From contig CANIZU010000026.1 in assembly GCA_947472115.1 (NCBI GenBank), positions 1-15,744 of the forward strand: 15,744 nt of DNA, in the 5' to 3' direction. This document shows, piece by piece, positions 1 through 5,623 of this stretch (position 1 is its first letter; each line of letters begins with the position of its first letter). The translations under genes and the position numbers were made by a program. Source of the DNA: Flavobacteriales bacterium (lineage in GTDB: Bacteria > Bacteroidota > Bacteroidia > NS11-12g > UBA955). Below the pieces are notes generated by a model that saw only the letters and a program-made list of their open reading frames with translations, was not told where the DNA came from and did no database searches.

Positions 1-2
1 CT

Positions 3-1157
3 GTCCTTACAAATAAATACGCAGAAGGACTTCCAGGCAAGCGTTATTATGGGGGTTGCCACGTTGTAGATCAAGTCGAACAGCTAGCCATTGACCGTTT
101 AAAACAACTTTTTGGATGCGCCTGGGCCAATGTCCAACCGCATTCTGGAGCACAAGCCAATGCCGCCGTTATGTTGGGCGTATTGAAACCCGGCGATGCG
201 ATTTTAGGGTTTGATTTAAGTCATGGCGGACATTTAACCCACGGAAGCCCAGTGAATTTTTCGGGAAAATTGTATTCACCCAGCTTTTATGGCGTTGAAA
301 AAGAAACCGGATTGATCAATTACGATGCAGTTGCATCCATTGCCAAAACCTGTCGACCCAAACTCATGATTTGCGGTGCAAGCAGTTATAGCCGCGACTG
401 GGACTACAAACGTCTTAGAGAAATTGCAGATTCTGTTGGAGCGCTTTTACTTGCCGATATTTCCCACCCCGCCGGCCTCATCGCCAAAGGAAAACTCAAT
501 AACCCAGTACCACACTGTCATATCATTACCACTACCACCCATAAAACCCTTCGCGGTCCAAGAGGTGGGGTTATTATGATGGGTCAAGATTTCCCAAATC
601 CCATGGGAGAAACAAATCTCAAAGGCGAAATCAAAATGATGAGCGCTATACTCGATAGTGCCGTTTTCCCCGGAACGCAAGGCGGACCCCTAGAACATGT
701 GATCGCTGCCAAAGCTGTAGCTTTTGGTGAAGCCCTAACTGATACATTTGACGCCTATTGCGACCAAGTGATTTCTAATGCCAAAGCACTTGCAGCGGCG
801 ATGGTAAATAGAGGTTATTCGATTATTTCTGGTGGGACCGACAATCACATGATGCTTATCGATTTACGATCAAAGAGCGACGAGCTGACAGGGAAATTGG
901 CGGAAAAAACCTTGGAAAAATGCGAGATCACCATTAACAAAAATACCGTGCCTTTTGAAACCCGAAGCCCGTTTGTTACCTCAGGGATTCGTTTGGGAAC
1001 CTCAGCCATTACTACCCGCGGCTTAAAAGAAACGGACATGGAAACCTTGGCTAACTGGATTGATAAAGCTTTAACGAATCATGAAAATGAGGAAATGCTT
1101 AATGAAATCAAAGGTGAGGTAAAAGCCTTTATGAAGGACTACCCTTTGTACGCCTAA
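3..1157 (+). CDS. glyA: Serine hydroxymethyltransferase, 5' end missing
   Basis: This cytoplasmic PLP enzyme converts serine and tetrahydrofolate to glycine and 5,10-methylene-tetrahydrofolate, the main source of one-carbon units. The reading frame is open from base 3 and the first visible residues (VLTNKYAEGLPGKRYYGG) match the family near residue 50 of the E. coli enzyme. About 45-50 N-terminal residues therefore lie left of the window, and the ATG at 171 is internal. Other visible signatures are NVQPHSGAQAN, HGGHLTHGSPVNFSGK, the PLP-lysine motif TTTTHKTLRGPRGG (lysine codon 543-545), SAVFPGTQGGPLEHVIAAKA and SPFVTSGIRLGT. The protein ends in YPLYA, as is usual for the family. Its 3' end overlaps the convergent flippase gene by 29 bases, with no terminator between them. 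Identity is near certain. Confidence 0.97.
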   Translation, partial: VLTNKYAEGLPGKRYYGGCHVVDQVEQLAIDRLKQLFGCAWANVQPHSGAQANAAVMLGVLKPGDAILGFDLSHGGHLTHGSPVNFSGKLYSPSFYGVEKETGLINYDAVASIAKTCRPKLMICGASSYSRDWDYKRLREIADSVGALLLADISHPAGLIAKGKLNNPVPHCHIITTTTHKTLRGPRGGVIMMGQDFPNPMGETNLKGEIKMMSAILDSAVFPGTQGGPLEHVIAAKAVAFGEALTDTFDAYCDQVISNAKALAAAMVNRGYSIISGGTDNHMMLIDLRSKSDELTGKLAEKTLEKCEITINKNTVPFETRSPFVTSGIRLGTSAITTRGLKETDMETLANWIDKALTNHENEEMLNEIKGEVKAFMKDYPLYA

Positions 1158-2808
1158 ACTTGGCTGCCCAACGGCGGATTTCGTGGAAGAAAAATAGCCA
1201 GCCTACGCTGATGGCGTAGATCAAGGCCGATATTACAAGTCCGCCGATGCCGGTCATTCCCAAGCCATATTTCACCATCCCAAAGCATATCATACCAAAC
1301 ACAATTTGGTAAAATACGATTTCGAAGTTCCTCCATCGCCATTCGTATCCGCCTAGTTTTTGGGTTTTTATCAAACATGCACCCGCAAAAACCCATTGGG
1401 TTATCAAACAACCCGTTGCAGCACCCAATGCACCCACTTTAGGAATCTCGATGTAGTTAAAGGCGATATTTATGCCCACACAAACAAATGCAAGCGACGC
1501 CAACCATTTCATTTGTCCAGTGGCGGTTATAAACGTCCCAAAAACGTGAACCAAACTCATTGGGACAAAAGCCAACATCAACACCTTGAAAATCATCGCG
1601 GCGTTTAAAATTTCGCCCGAATAAACCATAGCGCGAGGCATATCAACGCCATTTTGTGTCAGGGTAGCCCCCAATTCCATTTGTCCGTGATACAGCCAAT
1701 TGATCAAGGGTTCGCCATAAAACCAAGCGCCCATCGCTGCGCCCAACGACACCCACAATACCAATCTGAAACTCATCCAAATCACCTCACTGTTATCGTC
1801 GCCGGTTGCCAATCGCTTACTAAACAATGGCAATAACTGAGTGCTTAACAACGCACTAAAAATCAAACCGGCATCCAACAATCGATACCCTCTAGTATAC
1901 AATCCGATTTCCGCATACCCCGCCGCCAATTGAGATTTGATCGCATCCGCATCGAGGATATCAGCGATGTCTTCCAAATTTGGAGTCGACAACCACTGAA
2001 TCATTTGTACGTCGATGCGTGTAAATATGCTCATCGCCAATGCCATTATGCCAAACCAAACGACTTCTTTGCTCCAATCACCGAGTGATTTTGAGGTTGG
2101 ATTTTTTGGCGCAGTAGCACCGACTTGCTTTTTGGTCGCATCCAATCCCTTCTTTAGAGCATCCTCAGAATCAGAGGCTATACTTACAGATTCAGATTCA
2201 CTGGTGATCTTGCCTCGCCAAAAAACCAAAATCAAACCCAACACTAAGGCCGTGGCATAGCCAAAAAACTGGGCGATCTGAAAACTCAGAACCCCACCCT
2301 CACTGGCAAACATCTCCACCGAAAACGTCCGCAGCATCCAAGTACAAACACCCAACGCAACCAATCGATCCACCACGCTCAGCCAACTGTCCGATATAAA
2401 TCTCTGTTTTCCCTGCAAAACCGCCCTCAACATCAAAACCACCGATGCAAGCACTTGGTTAATCAAAGCATAAAGTAAAAATTGCATTTGAATGCCCGAT
2501 TGCATTTGGGCAACTATCAAAACGAGGCAAACGTAGACCAATCCGAGTCCCAAACGCAAAAAGAGCATCCGCCGGGGATGACCCACCTTTCCGTTTGCAG
2601 CAATTTCTCGGGCCGCATAAGTATTCAAACCCGCATCCAAAAGCACCGCAAACAGCAATACCAAATTGAAATGCAAGGTGTAAACGCCATACCAACTATC
2701 GCCCATGCGGAGCTGAATCTCGCGCTCAATCCAAAGAATCCATAGCGGTTTTACCAGCCAATTCAATAGCTGAAGCCACAATAGATTTTTTAGAAATGCC
2801 CGTTGCAT
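1129..2808 (-). CDS. Polysaccharide/lipid-linked oligosaccharide flippase (MOP superfamily, Wzx-like)
   Basis: This 559-residue integral membrane protein has about twelve to fourteen hydrophobic segments. The N-terminal layout (short basic start, two helices, then DAGLNTYAAREIA near residues 58-70) is that of the polysaccharide biosynthesis flippases, which move lipid-linked glycans or similar precursors across the inner membrane. The two halves (about 1-198 and 247-559) are separated by an unusually long hydrophilic loop at about 200-246, rich in Ser, Glu, Asp and Lys (ITSESESVSIASDSED and onward). A second polar insert lies at about 276-298 (PNLEDIADILDADAIKSQ). The ATG at 2808 opens directly into the first amphipathic/hydrophobic segment. 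The gene is divergent from the unknown gene at 2894, and its 3' end overlaps glyA. The glycan substrate cannot be told from sequence, because no glycosyltransferase cluster is adjacent. The family call is firm; the exact subfamily is not. Confidence 0.85.
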   Translation of the reverse strand: MQRAFLKNLLWLQLLNWLVKPLWILWIEREIQLRMGDSWYGVYTLHFNLVLLFAVLLDAGLNTYAAREIAANGKVGHPRRMLFLRLGLGLVYVCLVLIVAQMQSGIQMQFLLYALINQVLASVVLMLRAVLQGKQRFISDSWLSVVDRLVALGVCTWMLRTFSVEMFASEGGVLSFQIAQFFGYATALVLGLILVFWRGKITSESESVSIASDSEDALKKGLDATKKQVGATAPKNPTSKSLGDWSKEVVWFGIMALAMSIFTRIDVQMIQWLSTPNLEDIADILDADAIKSQLAAGYAEIGLYTRGYRLLDAGLIFSALLSTQLLPLFSKRLATGDDNSEVIWMSFRLVLWVSLGAAMGAWFYGEPLINWLYHGQMELGATLTQNGVDMPRAMVYSGEILNAAMIFKVLMLAFVPMSLVHVFGTFITATGQMKWLASLAFVCVGINIAFNYIEIPKVGALGAATGCLITQWVFAGACLIKTQKLGGYEWRWRNFEIVFYQIVFGMICFGMVKYGLGMTGIGGLVISALIYAISVGWLFFFHEIRRWAAKFRRTKGSPS

Positions 2809-2881
2809 GTGTTGCGAAGGTAATAGAAAAAAAATTGACCGATTTTACCAAACCCCATGCCACTCGCCACTTCACCCAACC

Positions 2882-2889
2882 TATCTTTG
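2882..2889 (+). promoter_or_regulatory. -7 element TATCTTTG
   Basis: This is an exact match to the Bacteroidota -7 consensus TAnnTTTG. It ends four bases before the GTG at 2894 that opens the downstream gene. No TTG/TTTG at the usual 17-23 base spacing was seen upstream, so only the -7 half is supported. The bases TGCACaGTGCA just downstream (2888-2898) form a short palindrome over the start codon. Confidence 0.6.
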
Positions 2890-2893
2890 CACA

Positions 2894-3460
2894 GTGCACA
2901 ATTTAGAGCCCCATTTTGCATGGATTAACCTGTATTCCGCAGCCCAAGATCCAAGGTCGCCTTTCTTTGAAAGGGAATACAACGAATTCTACTTCGACAA
3001 AGCCGTTTATAACTACTACATCCACCCGCAATGGGATCAATTTGGGTCGAATACCCTCTACATCAAAATCCTATTCGCCGATTACCAAGAGGGTTTTGCG
3101 ATCATCGAAATGATTGGGGAATGGAACGATGCCCTCTATAACGATGTGATGCACCTCAAGCGAGAAGTTATGGAAATCCTCATACAAGATGGGATCCAAA
3201 AATTTGTGATGATTGGCGAAAATGTGATGAACTTCCACGCCTCAGACGATGCCTACTACGAAGAATGGTTCCAAGACGTAGAAGAAGGCTGGATTGCGAT
3301 GGTCAATTTTAGAGAACATGTGGTGCAGGAATTCCGCAGAGAACGCATCGACTTCTACCTCAATTTTGGGGGTGAGCTGGACGATATCGCTTGGCGCACG
3401 CTGGGTCCACGACAGCTATTTGCGATGGTGGATGGGATTCTAGGACGGCGGTTGAATTGA
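2894..3460 (+). CDS. Conserved Bacteroidota protein of unknown function (188 residues)
   Basis: I do not recognise a characterised family. The protein looks soluble and acidic, with many aromatic residues. Visible blocks are LEPHFAWINLYSAAQDPRSPFF, REYNEF, YNYYIHPQW, TLYIKILFADYQEGFAIIE, IGEWNDALYNDVMHLKREV and FHASDDAYYEEWFQD. From memory, similar proteins of about 180 residues are widespread as hypothetical proteins in this phylum. I chose the GTG at 2894 because a -7 element ends just before it and the family-like sequence begins right after it (VHNLEPHFAW). The in-frame ATG at 2807 would lie upstream of the promoter, inside the divergent flippase's start, and would add a basic, cysteine-containing stretch unlike the rest. 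There is no signal peptide, membrane segment or recognisable catalytic motif. Confidence 0.75.
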   Translation: MHNLEPHFAWINLYSAAQDPRSPFFEREYNEFYFDKAVYNYYIHPQWDQFGSNTLYIKILFADYQEGFAIIEMIGEWNDALYNDVMHLKREVMEILIQDGIQKFVMIGENVMNFHASDDAYYEEWFQDVEEGWIAMVNFREHVVQEFRRERIDFYLNFGGELDDIAWRTLGPRQLFAMVDGILGRRLN

Positions 3461-3517
3461 CATTGAGAAAACAACCACTTAACAATCAATAGCTCCTGTA
3501 AACCGTGAAGATTCTAA

Positions 3518-4216
3518 TCATTCACCAGGCTCGGTATAATAACCATCTTGCGGTTCCAAATCCTTGGTAAAGATTCTTACCAAATCTATAATAACCCAAA
3601 TTGCTATGAGACCGGAAAACCACAAAGGAGTGAAGAAATACAACGCACCAAAAACAAGCTGAATCAAACCTATTTTGTTGTATCCCAAATAAAATCTGTG
3701 CATACCAAACATTCCTAAAACCAAGCAGAGAAGGATGGCCATGCCCCAACTTTTGCCATTACGTGGATCATATTTTTTCTGATCGACTTTTATTATAGGC
3801 TTTGAAACAACCTTAGCTTTTACTGTTTTTGTTTCGGGATTCGATGATTTAACTACTTCAGACGTTGATTTAAAATAGTTATTTGCGCTTGTTCCGTTTT
3901 GAGTCGTCAAAGAATTAGAATACAACTCGGAATTTTGGTTAGCGGGATTAACGATCGCATTTTCTGAAGAATTTACAGACTGAAGGGCTCGGCTCTCTGT
4001 ATTTTGAGCAACCTTAACCATGTCCGATTTGGCCTTAACTTTCTTTGGCGTTTGTTTTACGGCATTGTTGTTAGCGGCCGATCCCCCACCCCAAGCGATG
4101 TTAAACCCACGGCTGTGATAGCGCTTAGTGAATGTAGCATTTGTGCTGCAAGAAGAAATTAAAAGAGCCAATGCTAGAAAACTTATTGAAAGAAATCTTG
4201 ATATGATGTTGGTCAT
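3518..4216 (-). CDS. Lipoprotein with C-terminal TM2 domain
   Basis: This 232-residue protein has an N-terminal lipoprotein signal: hydrophobic LSISFLALALLISSC with the lipobox cysteine at residue 23. Next comes TFTKRYHSRGFNI, a short R-Y-x-x-G-F type motif that I recall from other Bacteroidota lipoproteins. A low-complexity linker rich in Ser, Asn, Thr and Lys spans about 45-150. The TM2 domain (Pfam TM2 type) spans about 155-220: GKSWGMAILLCLVLGMFGMHRFYLGYNKIG, then a second helix ending IWVIIDLVRIF. TM2 domains are two-helix membrane hairpins of poorly known function. The start at 4216 is preferred over the in-frame start at 4249 because the 4216 start gives a clean lipoprotein signal and a full promoter ends four bases before it. 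The gene is divergent from pdhB with no obvious functional link. The domain call is firm; the role is unknown. Confidence 0.85.
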   Translation of the reverse strand: MTNIISRFLSISFLALALLISSCSTNATFTKRYHSRGFNIAWGGGSAANNNAVKQTPKKVKAKSDMVKVAQNTESRALQSVNSSENAIVNPANQNSELYSNSLTTQNGTSANNYFKSTSEVVKSSNPETKTVKAKVVSKPIIKVDQKKYDPRNGKSWGMAILLCLVLGMFGMHRFYLGYNKIGLIQLVFGALYFFTPLWFSGLIAIWVIIDLVRIFTKDLEPQDGYYTEPGE

Positions 4217-4220
4217 GTTA

Positions 4221-4250
4221 CAAATATATAAAAAAACAAAAAATCGCAAA
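4221..4250 (-). promoter_or_regulatory. Promoter of the TM2 lipoprotein gene (TTTG-N18-TATATTTG)
   Basis: Read on the minus strand, TTTG (4250-4247) is followed after 18 bases by TATATTTG (4228-4221). The second is an exact Bacteroidota -7 box and the spacing is near the usual range. Only TAAC separates the -7 box from the ATG at 4216-4214, so the transcript should start at or next to the start codon. Confidence 0.65.
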
Positions 4251-4257
4251 ATAAATT

Positions 4258-4281
4258 ATCTTGCGACAAGATGTAATGTCG
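4258..4281. repeat. Two overlapping inverted repeats between divergent genes
   Basis: ATCTTGcgaCAAGAT (4258-4272) is a perfect 6-base inverted repeat. Sharing its centre, CGACA (4264-4268) pairs with TGTCG (4277-4281). They lie between the TM2 promoter and the pdhB -7 box, so they could be an operator for either gene. There is no T-run, so they are not a terminator. Confidence 0.4.
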
Positions 4282-4319
4282 TATTTAGGCAAACCCCTTA
4301 AAAATACGCCCAAAACGCG

Positions 4320-4327
4320 TAATTTTG
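4320..4327 (+). promoter_or_regulatory. -7 element TAATTTTG of pdhB
   Basis: This is an exact TAnnTTTG match, 21 bases before the pdhB ATG at 4349. No -33 TTG was found at standard spacing. Its position supports the 4349 start and excludes an upstream in-frame TTG at 4325, which overlaps the box itself. Confidence 0.6.
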
Positions 4328-4348
4328 CAGTTCAATTTATTAGAAATC

Positions 4349-5329
4349 ATGAGAGAAATCGCCTTTAGAGAAGCCCTACGAGAAGCCATGCAAGAAGAAA
4401 TGCGCAGAGATGAAAGCATCTTTTTGATGGGAGAAGAAGTGGCCGAATACAACGGTGCATATAAAGTCAGCCAGGGCATGTTGGCCGAATTTGGTGAAAA
4501 AAGGGTGATCGACACCCCCATTGCAGAGCTCGGTTTTGCTGGGATTGCCGTGGGTGCCGCAATGAATGGACTTCGTCCGATTTGCGAATTCATGACCTTC
4601 AACTTTTCGTTGGTAGCCATCGACCAAGTCATCAACTCCGCTGCCAAAATCAATAGCATGAGCAACGGTCAGTATACTTGTCCGATCGTATTCCGCGGTC
4701 CAACAGGTAGCGCCGGTCAATTGGGACAACAGCACTCCCAAGCGTTTGAAAATTGGTTTGCCAACACCCCCGGCCTTAAAGTGGTGGTGCCTAGCAATCC
4801 CGCCGATGCCAAAGGTTTGTTGAAGAGCGCAATCCGCGATGCGAACCCCGTGATTTTCATGGAAAGCGAGCAGATGTATGGCTTTAAGGGTATGGTCCCT
4901 TCCGAAGAATATCTGATTCCCATTGGCAAGGCCGATATCGTAACCGCCGGAACCGATGTCACCATCGTGAGTTTTGGAAAAATGATGCTGCGCTGCCACG
5001 AAGCCGTTGCCGAATTGGCAAAGGATGGGATTAGCGTGGAACTCATCGACCTTAGAACGGTTCGTCCGATCGACTACGATACAGTGATTGAGAGTGTAAA
5101 GAAAACCAATCGTTTGGTGATCGTGGAAGAAGCTTGGCCTTTGGCGAGCATCAGCTCTGAAATCAGTCATATGGTTCAACGTAGAGCTTTTGATTACCTC
5201 GATGCGCCCATTCACCGCGTAACAACGCAGGATACGCCATTGCCTTATGCTCCAACGTTTGTTGAGGCCTTCTTGCCAACCGTGAAGAAGATCATGGATG
5301 CAACGAAGTCGGTGCTTTACCGAGCGTAA
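4349..5329 (+). CDS. pdhB: Pyruvate dehydrogenase E1 component, beta subunit
   Basis: This 326-residue protein is the beta subunit of the alpha2-beta2 type E1, which uses thiamine diphosphate to decarboxylate pyruvate and acetylate the E2 lipoyl domain. The N-terminus MREIAFREALREAM, then MGEEVAEYNGAYKVSQGM, RVIDTPIAELGFAGIAVGAA and RPICEFMTFNF, are the thiamine-diphosphate-binding transketolase-like half. GPTGSAGQLGQQHSQAFENWF and PGLKVVVPSNPADAKGLL follow in order. The transketolase C-terminal half includes TIVSFGKMM, SVELIDLRTVRPID and VEEAWPLASISSEI. Length is normal for the family. The alpha subunit and E2 are not adjacent, an arrangement I recall from other Bacteroidota. A branched-chain 2-oxoacid dehydrogenase beta subunit is the only serious alternative. 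The gene is monocistronic: a -7 box lies upstream and a hairpin terminator downstream. Confidence 0.93.
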   Translation: MREIAFREALREAMQEEMRRDESIFLMGEEVAEYNGAYKVSQGMLAEFGEKRVIDTPIAELGFAGIAVGAAMNGLRPICEFMTFNFSLVAIDQVINSAAKINSMSNGQYTCPIVFRGPTGSAGQLGQQHSQAFENWFANTPGLKVVVPSNPADAKGLLKSAIRDANPVIFMESEQMYGFKGMVPSEEYLIPIGKADIVTAGTDVTIVSFGKMMLRCHEAVAELAKDGISVELIDLRTVRPIDYDTVIESVKKTNRLVIVEEAWPLASISSEISHMVQRRAFDYLDAPIHRVTTQDTPLPYAPTFVEAFLPTVKKIMDATKSVLYRA

Positions 5330-5376
5330 TTCCCTCGGGCCCTAAGGGGTCGATTTGAACTTAACCGATTAACTTA

Positions 5377-5416
5377 AGAACATCGCTTGGACCAGTCCCG
5401 AGCGATGTTTTCTTTT
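5377..5416 (+). terminator. Rho-independent terminator of pdhB
   Basis: AACATCGCT (5379-5387) pairs perfectly with AGCGATGTT (5401-5409). The 13-base loop itself contains GGAC/GTCC. The stem runs into TTTTCTTTT. It lies about 50 bases after the pdhB stop. The reverse orientation has no T-run, so it acts on the plus strand. Confidence 0.85.
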
Positions 5417-5417
5417 G
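5387..5417 (+). promoter_or_regulatory. Possible promoter inside the pdhB terminator
   Basis: TTG (5387-5389) is followed after 20 bases by TTCTTTTG (5410-5417), which matches the Bacteroidota -7 box at all fixed positions but one (T for A at position 2). It would serve the small gene starting at 5441. The -33 part lies in the hairpin loop and the -7 part in the T-tract. This is a weaker call than the other promoters. Confidence 0.35.
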
Positions 5418-5440
5418 TAGATCAAACAACAATAATACTC

Positions 5441-5623
5441 ATGGAAGAGAAAAACATTCAAAAACAGAAGGACTTGGCTCATGCTAAAGAAGAAACCCTT
5501 ATCCTAAGTGCTGAAGCCACTCAAAGATTCAATGAACTCCTAGAAAATCCACCAGAACCCAACGAGCATTTAAAAGCCGCTTACAAAGATTATCTGGATA
5601 CCAAATTAAATCACGGACAATAA
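5441..5623 (+). CDS. Orphan C-terminal tail of a DUF1778/TacA-like antitoxin (60 residues)
   Basis: Residues 20-46 (LILSAEATQRFNELLENPPEP, then NEHLKAAYKD) match the C-terminal part of DUF1778 (TacA-type) antitoxins, the segment that wraps and neutralises the cognate GNAT acetyltransferase toxin. The usual N-terminal ribbon-helix-helix DNA-binding part of about 40 residues is absent. Only MEEKNIQKQKDLAHAKEET precedes the conserved tail, and the sequence upstream is the pdhB terminator, not a broken RHH region. No GNAT toxin gene is next to it: selD follows convergently with an 18-base overlap. The ATG at 5441 is the natural start. An upstream in-frame TTG at 5387 lies inside the hairpin. It could be a decayed antitoxin, or a kept gene that neutralises a toxin encoded elsewhere. 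The family call is good; whether the gene is functional is open. Confidence 0.7.
   Translation: MEEKNIQKQKDLAHAKEETLILSAEATQRFNELLENPPEPNEHLKAAYKDYLDTKLNHGQ

Noticed and set aside
2807..2893. ATG at 2807 as start of the unknown protein
   Set aside because: It overlaps the flippase start and precedes the -7 box, and the added residues do not resemble the rest of the protein.
4376..5215. Long minus-strand open frame (279 codons) opposite pdhB
   Set aside because: It is a shadow of pdhB with no recognisable motif; the plus-strand frame has the full set of E1-beta motifs.
5333..5352. CCCT...GGGCCC...AGGGG stretch after pdhB as a terminator
   Set aside because: The stem is short and competes with itself, and no T-run follows. 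The hairpin at 5377-5416 is a far better terminator.
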